A DNA stretch of 59,214 nt from Burkholderiales bacterium (GCA_025981645.1 JAICXH010000005.1:1-59214), one strand, 5' to 3'; numbered from the stretch's first letter, positions 30,097-38,577 are shown. Program-made: numbers and translations. The notes: generated by a model from the sequence alone, not told the origin.

Positions 30097-31827
30097 GTGA
30101 GCGCCTGGCTCATCCACAACATCGCGCCGCTGATGTTCGTCGGCTTGATCATCATCCTGCTGATCGGCTTTCCGGTCGCGTTTTCGCTCGGCGCCGTCGG
30201 AATCGGTTTCGGGCTTCTCGGGATCCATCTCGGTCTCCTCGACGCGTCATTGTTTCAGGCGCTTCCCGAGCGCGTCTTCGGCGTGATGTCGAACGACACG
30301 CTGCTCGCGGTGCCCTTCTTCACCTTCATGGGCCTCATCCTCGAGCGCTCGGGGATGGCCGAGGACCTGCTCGACACCATCGGCCAGCTCTTCGGGCCCC
30401 TGCGCGGGGGGCTCGCCTACGCGGTGGTGTTCGTCGGCGCACTCCTCGCCGCAACGACCGGCGTGGTGGCGGCGAGCGTCATCTCGATGGGCCTCATCTC
30501 GCTGCCGATCATGCTTCGCTACGGCTACGATCGCCGACTCGCGAGCGGCGTGATCGCGGCATCGGGAACGCTCGCGCAGATCATCCCGCCGTCGCTGGTG
30601 CTGATCGTGATGGCCGACCAGCTCGGCCGCTCGGTCGGCGACATGTATGCCGGCGCATTCATTCCGGGTATTACGCTCGCCGGGATCTACGCGCTCTACA
30701 CGGTCGGCTGCGCGGTGTTCAAGCCGCATTGGGCGCCCGCACTTCCGCCCGAAGCGCGCACCTACCGCGAGCCGAGCGGAGGAAATGGCGTGCGTTCGCT
30801 CGGCGTGCTGGTGATCGTCGCGGTGATCGCCGCGGTCGCCTATGCGAAGCTGCGGATGCAGGACCGCGCGCTCGATGAGACGCTGGTCGTCGCCACCAGC
30901 GTCGGCACCGCGGTCGCGTTCGCCGCCGCGGTCGTCAACCGGCTGTTCAAGCTGGGGCTGCTGTCGAAGATCGCCGAGCGCGTCGTGTTCGTGCTGATCC
31001 CGCCGCTCGCGCTGATCTTCCTCGTGCTGGGAACGATCTTTCTCGGCGTCGCGACGCCGACCGAGGGCGGCGCGATGGGTGCATCGGGTGCGCTCATCAT
31101 GGCGCTCGCCCGCCGGCGCCTCAGCTGGGCGCTCCTCAGGCAGGCGATGGACAGCACCGCGAAGCTCTCGACCTTCGTCATGTTCATCCTGCTCGGGGCG
31201 CGCGTCTTCAGCCTCACCTTCTACGGCGTCAACGGCCACGTCTGGGTCGAGAACCTGCTGACGGGCCTGCCTGGCGGCCAGCTCGGCTTCCTCGTCGTCA
31301 CCAATATCCTTATCTTCTTCCTCGCGTTCTTCCTCGATTTCTTCGAGCTGTCGTTCATCATCATTCCGCTCCTCGGCCCTGCCGCCGACAAGCTCGGCAT
31401 TGATCTCATCTGGTTCGGCGTGCTGCTCGCCGTGAACATGCAGACGTCGTTCATGCACCCGCCGTTCGGATTTGCACTCTTCTACCTGAGGAGCGTGGCG
31501 CCGGCGAAAGCGTATGTCGATCGCGTGTCAAAGAAGCTTACTGAAGGCGTCACCACCGCACAGATCTACTGGGGCGCGATTCCGTTCGTCGTCATCCAGG
31601 TCGTCATGGTCGCTCTGGTGATCGCGTTTCCGCAGATGGTGCTCGTCTACAAGGCGGGGCAGCCGAAGGTCGACATCAACAAGGTGCAGATCGTCGTTCC
31701 CGAGGCAGCGCCGTTGACGCTGCCCGGTGCCTCCGGTACCGGGACCGGGCAAGGGGCGGGCGAGTCCGAGCAGGAGCGCGCCGAAAAGGCGCTCGAGAAA
31801 GAGTTCGGGGCCCCCCCCGGCAAGTAG
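30097..31827 (+). CDS. dctM: TRAP transporter large permease (DctM-like, long form)
   Basis: A 576-residue, 12-14-segment permease, longer than classical DctM (about 430). Characteristic segments are GFPVAFSLGAVGIGFG, PFFTFMGLILERSGMAEDLL, ASGTLAQIIPPSLVLIVMAD and GVATPTEGGAMGASGALI. The extra length comes from an internal hydrophobic insert (VRSLGVLVIVAVIAAVAYAK onward) and a charged, Gly/Thr-rich tail. This long type accompanies the TakP/FcbT-type binding proteins annotated for alpha-keto acids or chloroaromatic acids, consistent with the neighbouring binding protein. GTG 30097 has GGGGAG seven bases upstream; other starts upstream lie in dctQ. Confidence 0.9.
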   Translation: MSAWLIHNIAPLMFVGLIIILLIGFPVAFSLGAVGIGFGLLGIHLGLLDASLFQALPERVFGVMSNDTLLAVPFFTFMGLILERSGMAEDLLDTIGQLFGPLRGGLAYAVVFVGALLAATTGVVAASVISMGLISLPIMLRYGYDRRLASGVIAASGTLAQIIPPSLVLIVMADQLGRSVGDMYAGAFIPGITLAGIYALYTVGCAVFKPHWAPALPPEARTYREPSGGNGVRSLGVLVIVAVIAAVAYAKLRMQDRALDETLVVATSVGTAVAFAAAVVNRLFKLGLLSKIAERVVFVLIPPLALIFLVLGTIFLGVATPTEGGAMGASGALIMALARRRLSWALLRQAMDSTAKLSTFVMFILLGARVFSLTFYGVNGHVWVENLLTGLPGGQLGFLVVTNILIFFLAFFLDFFELSFIIIPLLGPAADKLGIDLIWFGVLLAVNMQTSFMHPPFGFALFYLRSVAPAKAYVDRVSKKLTEGVTTAQIYWGAIPFVVIQVVMVALVIAFPQMVLVYKAGQPKVDINKVQIVVPEAAPLTLPGASGTGTGQGAGESEQERAEKALEKEFGAPPGK

Positions 31828-31843
31828 CGTTACCCGGAAACGA

Positions 31844-31869
31844 CGCGGCCCCGCCGTGGCGGGGCCGCG
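31844..31869. terminator. GC-rich hairpin between convergent dctM and dctP
   Basis: Twelve-base arms CGCGGCCCCGCC and GGCGGGGCCGCG are perfectly complementary and flank a 2-base centre, so the real loop is about four bases. It lies 17 bp after the dctM stop and 40 bp after the convergent dctP stop. There is no clear T-tract, so it may act as a bidirectional or Rho-assisted terminator. Confidence 0.55.
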
Positions 31870-31882
31870 CGAGATGCCCGAT

Positions 31883-31900
31883 GCGCGGCGCGTGCCGCGC
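31883..31900. terminator. Second short hairpin in the dctM-dctP gap
   Basis: GCGCGGC and GCCGCGC are complementary around a four-base loop, immediately before the dctP stop at 31909 (minus strand). It may reinforce the preceding hairpin. No T-run accompanies it. Confidence 0.35.
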
Positions 31901-31908
31901 CTACGCCG

Positions 31909-33009
31909 TCAATGTTTGCCCTGCGACATGCGATGTGCCGCGATCATGAAGTTGTCGAAGCGATTCTCGGCGACCTGGAACCACGAGATCTCGTCGTTGC
32001 GGAACGCCTTCCACGGCTCATAGATCTTCTTGAACTTGGCGTTCTTCTCGGCGATGCCGTCGTAAACCTCGGTGGTCGCCTTGTAGCACGCCGCCATGAT
32101 CTCGTTCGAAAAAGGCTCGAGCTTGACGCCACCGGCGATCAGGCGCTTCAGTGCGGCCGGGTTGAGCGCGTCGTACTTCGCGGTCATGTCGACGTTGGCC
32201 TCGGCGCAGGCCGATTCGAGCACCGACTGGTATGCCTTCGGCAGGTCGTTCCACGCCTTGATGTTGACGAAAAGGTCGAGTTCGGCCTGCCCCTCCCACC
32301 AGCCGGGGTAGTAGTAGTACTTCGCGACCTTGTAGAGGCCGAGCTTCTCGTCGTCGTACGGCCCCACCCACTCGGCGGCGTCAATCGTGCCCTTCTCGAG
32401 CGCCGGGTAGATGTCGCCGCCGGGAATCTGCTGCGGAATGACACCGAGCTTCTGCAGCGGCAGTCCACCGGTGCCGCCGATGCGCATCTTCAGGCCCTTG
32501 AAATCGGCAACTGTCTTGATCGGCTTGCGGAAAAATCCACCCATCTGCGCGGTCGTGTTGCCGGCCGGAAAGTTGATGATGTTGTAGTCCTTGTAGAACT
32601 CGCGCATCAGCTCGAGCCCGCCGCCGTGGTACATCCACGCATTCTGCTGGCGCGTGTTCATGCCGAACGGAATCGTGCACCCGAACGCGAACGTCGGATC
32701 CTTGCCGAAGAAGTAGTACGCAGCCGTGTGCGCGCACTGTACGGTCGCGTTCTGCACGGCGTCGACGACACCGAAGGCCGGCACGATTTCGCCGCCGGCG
32801 AACGTCTGGATCTGGAACTTCCCGTCCGTCGACGCAGCGACTCGCTTCGCGAGCCCATCGGCACCGCCAAAGAGCGTGTCGAGGCTGCGCGGAAAGCTCG
32901 ACGCGAGGCGCCATTTGACTTCCGGCGCCCCCTGCGCGAAGGCCGGCGCCGAACCCGCGGCGAGAATGCCCGCGAGACCCGCATGCTTGATGAATGAACG
33001 GCGCTCCAT
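31909..33009 (-). CDS. dctP: TRAP transporter periplasmic binding protein (TakP/FcbT1-like)
   Basis: A 366-residue binding protein. The N-terminus MERRSFIKHAGLAGILAAGS has the twin-arginine motif RRSFIK, then a hydrophobic stretch and APAFAQ, indicating Tat export. Mature-protein motifs include WRLASSFPRSLDTLFGGAD, FKGLKMRIGGTGGLPLQKLG (with the Arg expected to clamp the substrate carboxylate) and IDAAEWVGPYDDEKLGLYK. This pattern and length match the alpha-keto-acid-binding TakP group. The ATG at 33009 has GGGGGAGG six bases upstream. It converges on dctQM with two hairpins between. Confidence 0.92.
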   Translation of the reverse strand: MERRSFIKHAGLAGILAAGSAPAFAQGAPEVKWRLASSFPRSLDTLFGGADGLAKRVAASTDGKFQIQTFAGGEIVPAFGVVDAVQNATVQCAHTAAYYFFGKDPTFAFGCTIPFGMNTRQQNAWMYHGGGLELMREFYKDYNIINFPAGNTTAQMGGFFRKPIKTVADFKGLKMRIGGTGGLPLQKLGVIPQQIPGGDIYPALEKGTIDAAEWVGPYDDEKLGLYKVAKYYYYPGWWEGQAELDLFVNIKAWNDLPKAYQSVLESACAEANVDMTAKYDALNPAALKRLIAGGVKLEPFSNEIMAACYKATTEVYDGIAEKNAKFKKIYEPWKAFRNDEISWFQVAENRFDNFMIAAHRMSQGKH

Positions 33010-33186
33010 CCGATTCCTCCCCCAAATAGACGTCATGTCGAAGACGTCGTGTTAACCCGCCGAATACCGATCCGGCCCGAACGATCGGCGAGTCTCCGCG
33101 ACAGGCCGGGCCGCCCCTCCGTTCACACCCGCTTGGCATTCTAGCAGCCAACGGTGGCCCGATTGCCAGGGCCGCTTCGCCTGAGA

Positions 33187-34851
33187 TCACGCGCCGAGCT
33201 TCCTGACCGCGTTGAAGCGCGTCCACGTCCAGCCGGTCTGCCGCTCGATCGTGGCGGTGAGCCGGATCAGGTAGCGTGCATTGCCGGTGTCGAGCTCGAC
33301 CATCCCTCCCGGGGCAAAGCGATCGTCGGGACCGATGAGGCTGCGCTGCGACCCCTGCCGGTTCTCGTCGACGTGCGGCAGATAGATGCCGAAAAAGGGG
33401 CGCTCCTGGCCCCCTCGCGCCGAGTCGGACGGCGCCGACCAGCTCCGCATCAGCACGCGCAGGAGACGCCGGGCGACGATCTCGACCCCGACGGTCATCT
33501 CGTCGACTTGCTGGCGCTGCATCCGCCGGACCACGCCGAGAATCCAGTTGTCATCGTCGAGGATCGCGAGCAGTTCGCCGAGCCGCGCCGGCGCCTCGCG
33601 CGCCGGGGCTTCGAGACGGCAGCCCGTGTCGCTCCTGTCGACCATCCGCCAGCGCGAGCCGCGCACGCGGCGCTCGATCGATGCAGGATTGACGCCGGGA
33701 TTGACCATCGTCGCTTCGTCGAAGCTCGTCATGACGCCGGGCGTGCGCGCGGCCTCGGGAAGCTGTCCGATTTCGGCCACCGCGCGCGTCAGCGCATGCA
33801 GCCCGCTGACGACACGGACGTGCTCGTCGGCATGGTGCCGGCTTGCCCGCGGCGCCTGTGCGATGGCCTCGGGGCCGAACAGCGACGCGAGACGCAGCAG
33901 CAGCAGGCGCTGTTCGCGCGCCGGCAACTCACCGGGCGGCGCCGGATTGTCGTCGCGCTCCGGGAGCCAGCGCAGGCGCTCGACGAGCCGCGAATAGAGC
34001 GGCGAAGTATCGACGTAGAGCAGCTGCCCGCCGACCGGCCGCTTGTCGCGCCGCCGCAGTCCCTGGGTCCCGGCGAGGTCGACCATGAACCCCGCGGCGT
34101 CGCTGGCCGCGCTCGACAGCGTCAGCGCTGTCGCCCATTCGTCGATCTGCCGGGCGACCCATTCGACCTGGTCGGGCGTGAAGTTCCCCGAGTCGAGGCG
34201 CATCAGCAGCAGCGTGCGGAGGTAGACGTGCTCGAGCGATGTCGCCGGCCCGGTGAAGTGCGCGGGACCGATCAGAAGCGGCTGGCGCTGCCACGAACGC
34301 GTGCGTCCAAGGTCAAAGATCTCGTGGAATTCCTTCCACTGCGCAGGAATCCAGTGGCTGTATCGAAACAAGCGGTACTTGCCGTCGAAGCCGCGGTAGT
34401 GCGCGAGACGAAGGAGGCACCACGGCAGGATGATGCGCCAGCGGCGGTGCTGGACATGCGGGAAGCCGGCCGTCAGTGCCTGGTTGTAGGCACCGACGAA
34501 TGCCTTGACGAGATCGAATGCCGCGTGCCAGAGCCGCGACTCGACGGCGCTGCTCTTGTCGTAGTTCTGCGCGTATTGCGCGGTGAGATCGGCGACGATC
34601 GGCTCGAGCCTCGCGTCGAGCTTCAGCAACGCCTCGACCTGCGACAGCGTCGCTTCGCGCCGCGAGCCCGGGAAGTTGACGACGAGCTCGAGCGCCTGCC
34701 GCTGCACTTCGAATGGATCGCGCGCGGGCAGCCGTGCGATCCAGCGCTGCGCATGCTTGGCACTGCGCAGCGGATCATTGAGCCCGCGCACCCAACCGAG
34801 CAACGGCTGGATGGTCGTGACCGGTGCCCGGCGGCTCGTCGTCTGCTTCAC
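33187..34851 (-). CDS. Uncharacterised 554-residue protein with PilZ-like C-terminal motif
   Basis: No clear family name can be given. The first 330 residues are helical and charged (RLWHAAFDLVKAFVGAYNQA, LPWCLLRLAHYRGFDGKYRL, HVYLRTLLLMRLDSGNFTPD) and include a stretch of long Arg/Leu-rich helices. The C-terminal part has SRWRMVDRSDTGCRLEAP, where DxSxxG with arginines upstream resembles the c-di-GMP-binding PilZ motif, followed by RLGELLAIL and ILGVVRRMQR. I recall similar uncharacterised proteins in Burkholderiales with this C-terminal pattern. It contains no signal peptide or transmembrane segment and lies 48 bp downstream of pmbA, so it may be in its operon. The PilZ link is an inference and needs a profile search. 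Confidence 0.75.
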   Translation of the reverse strand: MKQTTSRRAPVTTIQPLLGWVRGLNDPLRSAKHAQRWIARLPARDPFEVQRQALELVVNFPGSRREATLSQVEALLKLDARLEPIVADLTAQYAQNYDKSSAVESRLWHAAFDLVKAFVGAYNQALTAGFPHVQHRRWRIILPWCLLRLAHYRGFDGKYRLFRYSHWIPAQWKEFHEIFDLGRTRSWQRQPLLIGPAHFTGPATSLEHVYLRTLLLMRLDSGNFTPDQVEWVARQIDEWATALTLSSAASDAAGFMVDLAGTQGLRRRDKRPVGGQLLYVDTSPLYSRLVERLRWLPERDDNPAPPGELPAREQRLLLLRLASLFGPEAIAQAPRASRHHADEHVRVVSGLHALTRAVAEIGQLPEAARTPGVMTSFDEATMVNPGVNPASIERRVRGSRWRMVDRSDTGCRLEAPAREAPARLGELLAILDDDNWILGVVRRMQRQQVDEMTVGVEIVARRLLRVLMRSWSAPSDSARGGQERPFFGIYLPHVDENRQGSQRSLIGPDDRFAPGGMVELDTGNARYLIRLTATIERQTGWTWTRFNAVRKLGA

Positions 34852-34899
34852 GGCGTCACCGCATCGAGCGCGGCGGCATCGATCGCCGGGACACCGCGC

Positions 34900-36300
34900 T
34901 CACGTGCCCGCGACCGTCATGGCGGCAATCAGCACCGACCCGACATGGCGCGAGCCGCGCGTGTCGACGTCGGTCCCCACTGCGACGATATCGCGGAACA
35001 TTTGCTTCAGGTTTCCGGCGATCGTGATCTCCTCGACCGGGTAGGCGATCTCGCCGTTCTCGATCCAGAATCCCGCCGCACCGCGCGAGTAGTCGCCGGT
35101 CACCGGATTGATGCCCTGCCCGAGCTGCTCGGTGACGAAGAGGCCGCGTCCCATCCGACGCAACAGCGCCGCAAGGTCTTCGCTCCCGGGAATCACGAGG
35201 TTGTGCGCACCACCCGCATTGCCGGTCGTCGCGAGACCGAGCTTGCGCGCCGAATAGCTGCCGAGGAAGTACGCCTGCAGAACGCCGTCGGCGATCACCA
35301 TGCGCGGCTCGGTCGCGACTCCTTCGTCGTCGAACGGCGCGCTGCCGCGCGCCCGCGGAAGGTGCGGCTCCTCGCGGATCGTGACGCCGCGCGCGAAGAT
35401 CTCCTTGCCGACCGAGTCGGGCAGGAACGTCGTCTTCCGATAGAGGCTGCCCCCCGACACCGCATGGACGAATGCGCCGAGTAGGTCGGCGGCCTCCGGA
35501 GCCTCGAACAGCACCGGGCAGGTGAGCGTGCCGAGCTTTCTCGCACCGAGCCTGCGCACGGTGCGCTCCCCGGCGATCCGCCCAACGGCGGCGGCGCTCG
35601 CAAGATCCTCGGGGGCGCGCGCGGCGCTGAACCAGTAGTCGCGTTGCATGCTGCCGCCCGACTCGCCGACCACCGAGCAATCGATCGAGTGGCGCGAGCT
35701 GCGGTAACCTGCGCAGAATCCGTTCGAGTTCGCATAGACGAATTCCGAGGCGCCGTGCGAGACCCCGGCGCCCTCGCTGTTGGTGAGTCGCCGATCGACG
35801 GCAAGCGCCGCGGCCTCGGCCTCGCAACCGAGGGCCACCGCCGTGTCGACGTCGAGCGCCCACGGATGATAGAGATCGAGGTCGCGAACGCCCCGGGCGA
35901 GACGCGCTGGATCCGCGAGTCCCGCCGCTGGATCCTCCTCGGTGTAGCGCGCGATCGCGATCGCCTTCGTCACTGCCGCGCGAAGCGCGTCGTCGGAGAA
36001 ATCGGCAGTGCTCGCGTGACCGCGCCGCGTGCCCACGTACACGGTGACGCCGACCCCCTTGTCGCGGTGCCAAGTGATCGTTTCGACGTCTCCCCTGCGC
36101 ACGCCGACGCTGAGGCCGACCGCCTGCGACACGTCGGTCTCGGCGGCCGTCGCACCCGCCGCCTGCGCAGCGTCGAGAACGAGACCCGCAATGCGTTCGA
36201 GCGCCGCGGTCGCGACAGGGAAGCCCGCGGCGGGCGCCGTCGCACTCGCGCGGGCGGAGATCGGTGATCGGAGGTCGACTGCGGGCGCCGCGGCATCCAT
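34900..36300 (-). CDS. pmbA: PmbA/TldE family metalloprotease-like protein
   Basis: A 466-residue partner of TldD. In Escherichia coli TldD/PmbA (TldE) process microcin and antitoxin peptides. Visible family segments are WHRDKGVGVTVYVGTRRGHA, STADFSDDALRAAVTKAIAI, NSNGFCAGYRSSRHSIDCSV and LGSYSARKLGLATTGNAGGA. It ends in GFWIENGEIAYPVEEITIAG. PmbA itself lacks the HExxxH of TldD, and none is seen here. ATG 36300 is preferred to TTG 36306. TldD is not in the window. Confidence 0.94.
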   Translation of the reverse strand: MDAAAPAVDLRSPISARASATAPAAGFPVATAALERIAGLVLDAAQAAGATAAETDVSQAVGLSVGVRRGDVETITWHRDKGVGVTVYVGTRRGHASTADFSDDALRAAVTKAIAIARYTEEDPAAGLADPARLARGVRDLDLYHPWALDVDTAVALGCEAEAAALAVDRRLTNSEGAGVSHGASEFVYANSNGFCAGYRSSRHSIDCSVVGESGGSMQRDYWFSAARAPEDLASAAAVGRIAGERTVRRLGARKLGTLTCPVLFEAPEAADLLGAFVHAVSGGSLYRKTTFLPDSVGKEIFARGVTIREEPHLPRARGSAPFDDEGVATEPRMVIADGVLQAYFLGSYSARKLGLATTGNAGGAHNLVIPGSEDLAALLRRMGRGLFVTEQLGQGINPVTGDYSRGAAGFWIENGEIAYPVEEITIAGNLKQMFRDIVAVGTDVDTRGSRHVGSVLIAAMTVAGT

Positions 36301-36442
36301 GGTCAAGGCGTGGGCGCCGGTGGTTGTCGCCCGCGTCGGCTATCATAACAAACGATCCGGCAACGATCCCGCGCCGATCGGGCGGATGTCCGGTCGCAGC
36401 GACCCAGAACGCGATGCTTTTCGCCGTACTGCTGCCTTCAGC

Positions 36443-36760
36443 ATGACCTCGCCGCAAATGCGCGCAGGATCCGTGCCGGCCCCGGCGGCGCCCGAGCCTC
36501 CGTCGAAGACGCAGCGCAAGCACAGGATGCACGCGCTGCAGGAGCTCGGTGCCGAGCTCGTCCTGCTCGATCCGTCGCGGCTCGAAAAGCTCGATCTTCC
36601 CGAAGCGCTCGCCGACGCGATCGCGCTCGCCCGCAGGCTCACCCGCCACGAGGCGAAACGACGTCAGATGCAGTACATCGGCCGCCTCATGCGCGACGTC
36701 GACCCTGAGCCGCTGCGCGAAGCACTCGTGCGCTGGTCGCGAGGGTCGCGCGGTGGATGA
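36443..36760 (+). CDS. yjgA: YjgA (DUF615) family protein, half-length
   Basis: A 105-residue protein with the N-terminal half of YjgA: KTQRKHRMHALQELGAELVL, RLEKLDLPEALADAIALARR, HEAKRRQMQYIGRLMRDVDP. It then stops after EALVRWSRGSRGG, whereas family members continue for about 70 more residues. The usual C-terminal half is not found in either other frame before mog. YjgA binds the 50S ribosomal subunit in E. coli. The stop overlaps the mog GTG by eight bases. Whether this short form is functional is unknown; alternatively it is a truncated relic. Confidence 0.75.
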   Translation: MTSPQMRAGSVPAPAAPEPPSKTQRKHRMHALQELGAELVLLDPSRLEKLDLPEALADAIALARRLTRHEAKRRQMQYIGRLMRDVDPEPLREALVRWSRGSRGG

Positions 36761-37316
36761 GCGGGCCCTCGCGATCGGCCTCGTGTCGATCTCCGACCGC
36801 GCGTCGGCGGGCGTCTACGCCGACCAGGGCCTGCCGGCACTCACCGCGTGGTTCGAAGCGGCAGTCGCCTCCCCGTGGCACACCGAGACGAGGCTCATTC
36901 CCGACGAGCAGCCGGTGATCGAGCGCACGCTGATCGAACTGGTCGACGTCGTCCACTGCGATCTCGTGCTGACCACCGGCGGCACCGGCCCCGCTCCGCG
37001 CGACGTGACCCCCGAAGCGACGCTTGCCGTCGCGCACAAACTCTTGCCGGGATTCGGCGAAGAGATGCGTCGGGTCAGCCTGCGCTACGTGCCGACGGCG
37101 ATTCTTTCGCGCCAGGTCGGCGTCGTCCGCGGCCGGGCGCTCATCCTCAACCTCCCCGGACAGCCGAAAGCGATCAAGGAGACGCTCGATGGCGTCTTCC
37201 CGGCGGTGCCATACTGCATCGACCTGATCGGCGGCCCGTACGTCGAGACGCGTGAGGAGGTCTGCAAGGCGTTCCGCCCGAAGGCGGCGATCCGGCCACC
37301 CAAGACGGTGTCGTGA
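36753..37316 (+). CDS. mog: Molybdopterin adenylyltransferase
   Basis: Activates molybdopterin by adenylation before molybdenum insertion. The 187 residues carry IGLVSISDRASAGVYADQGL, DVVHCDLVLTTGGTGPAPRD and VTPEATLAVAHKLLPGFGEE, and end near FPAVPYCIDLIGGPYVET. These match the MogA/MoaB fold and the normal Mog length (about 190). GTG 36753 has GAGGG seven bases upstream and overlaps yjgA. Its TGA overlaps the GTG of the next gene (GTGA). Confidence 0.94.
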   Translation: MDERALAIGLVSISDRASAGVYADQGLPALTAWFEAAVASPWHTETRLIPDEQPVIERTLIELVDVVHCDLVLTTGGTGPAPRDVTPEATLAVAHKLLPGFGEEMRRVSLRYVPTAILSRQVGVVRGRALILNLPGQPKAIKETLDGVFPAVPYCIDLIGGPYVETREEVCKAFRPKAAIRPPKTVS

Positions 37317-38296
37317 CCGGCAGCGGCGCGGCGGGCATCGCACTCATCGTCGGCTCGGCCATCGCGTTCGGCGCGATGGCGATCTTCGCGCGCTTCGCGT
37401 ACGCGTCGGGCGTCGACACGCCGACGCTCCTCGCGTTGCGCTTCGCGCTCGCCGCGTGCGTTCTCGTCGCGCTCGCACGGCTGCGCCACGCTTCGATGCC
37501 GCGCGGCCGCGACCTCGCGATCCTGGTGGCAATGGGCGCCATCGGCTACGCGAGCCAGTCGCTCGCGTTCTTCGCGGCGCTCACCTATGCTCCTGCAGGT
37601 GTCGTCGCGCTCCTGCTGTATCTCTATCCCGCGCTGGTGGCGATCCTCGGCGCGTTGTTCCTGCACGAACACCTGACGGCGCAACGGATCGCCGCCCTCG
37701 TCGTCGCGCTGGCAGGGATGGCGCTGACCGTCGCCCCGGCGATCGCGAGCACCGGCTCAGCGCGCCCGCTCGGCATCGCGCTCGCGCTCGCGTCGGCGGT
37801 GATCTACTCGATTTACATCGTCGCGGGCACGCGCGTCGCGTCGCGAGTCTCGCCGGAAGCGACGTCGGCGACCGTCTGCGCGGCAGCTGCTGCCGTCTAC
37901 ATCGGCATCGCGCTCGCGCGCGGTGCGCATTGGCCGCAGTCGGCGGCAGGCTGGGCCGCGGTCGTCGCGATCGCGCTCGTCTCGACCGCAATCGCGATCA
38001 CGCTGTTCTTCGCCGGACTCGCCCGCGTCGGCGCCACGCGCGCGGCAACGCTGTCGACCATCGAGCCGGTGGTGACCGTGCTCCTCGCCGCGGCGGTCCT
38101 CGACGAGCGGATCGCTCCCGTCCAGTTTGCCGGGGGTGCGATGATCGTGGCGGCGGTGTGGATGCTCGCGCGCGCGCCCGGGGCCGGCTGCGGCGTCACC
38201 CCGGCCGCCCCGACGCCAGGCGGCCAAACCCTCGTCGATCGACGAAGCGTCGCCGGCAAGGCATTGCCGAGTGACATGTACCGCACACGCGAATAG
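37313..38296 (+). CDS. EamA/DMT-family exporter
   Basis: A 327-residue protein with about ten transmembrane segments in two EamA repeats (AIAFGAMAIFARFAYASGVD, LYLYPALVAILGALFLHEHL; LALASAVIYSIYIVAGTRVA, STIEPVVTVLLAAAVLDERI). Repeat two ends with the typical PVVTVLLAAAVLDE motif. The substrate is not predictable; relatives export amino acids or metabolites. GTG 37313 is coupled to mog by GTGA. The last 45 residues are hydrophilic and low in similarity to the family, so the true C-terminus may be an extension created by the adjoining rearranged region. Confidence 0.9.
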   Translation: MTGSGAAGIALIVGSAIAFGAMAIFARFAYASGVDTPTLLALRFALAACVLVALARLRHASMPRGRDLAILVAMGAIGYASQSLAFFAALTYAPAGVVALLLYLYPALVAILGALFLHEHLTAQRIAALVVALAGMALTVAPAIASTGSARPLGIALALASAVIYSIYIVAGTRVASRVSPEATSATVCAAAAAVYIGIALARGAHWPQSAAGWAAVVAIALVSTAIAITLFFAGLARVGATRAATLSTIEPVVTVLLAAAVLDERIAPVQFAGGAMIVAAVWMLARAPGAGCGVTPAAPTPGGQTLVDRRSVAGKALPSDMYRTRE

Positions 38297-38305
38297 GCTG
38301 TCCAC

Positions 38306-38577
38306 ATGTCCTTGATGATCGAGGTGCGGCACGTCCCCGACGAAGTTCACCGCAAGTTCAAGGCGCGCAGCCGGTTCTCGCGGACCTCGCCGCACTCACG
38401 ATGCTCCGTTACCCCCACCAACTCCTTATGTTCCGGATCCGGGCGCTCGGGGACAATCTGACCGCTTATGACGCCGCGTACGTGGCGCGCGCCGAGGCGC
38501 TGAACACGAGGCTCGCCACGGGCGGCCGGCGGCTTGCCTCCGCCGCGGCCCGCTGGGTGGACGTGGAGACGGTGTGA
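38306..38577 (+). pseudogene. Remnant of a FitAB/VapBC-type toxin-antitoxin pair
   Basis: ATG 38306 begins MSLMIEVRHVPDEVHRKFKA, the N-terminus of a FitA-like (ribbon-helix-helix) antitoxin, for about 22 residues, then the reading frame becomes nonsense. From 38374 in another frame, VLADLAALTMLRYPHQLLMF, then IRALGDNLTAYDAAYVARAE and ALNTRLATGGRRLASAA form the C-terminal third of a PIN toxin. The usual TRDRRL with its acidic residue is ATGGRRL. The middle of both genes is therefore missing, leaving a fused scar without catalytic capacity. The toxin stop overlaps the aidB GTG by GTGA. Confidence 0.8.

Noticed and set aside
33154-35484. 776-codon plus-strand frame opposite the 554-residue protein and pmbA
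   Set aside because: Composition typical of antisense GC-rich DNA and no motif. It spans two real minus-strand genes.
36301-36442. Divergent promoter between pmbA and yjgA (TATCAT/ATCATA region near 36341)
   Set aside because: No -35 hexamer at a usable distance on either strand.
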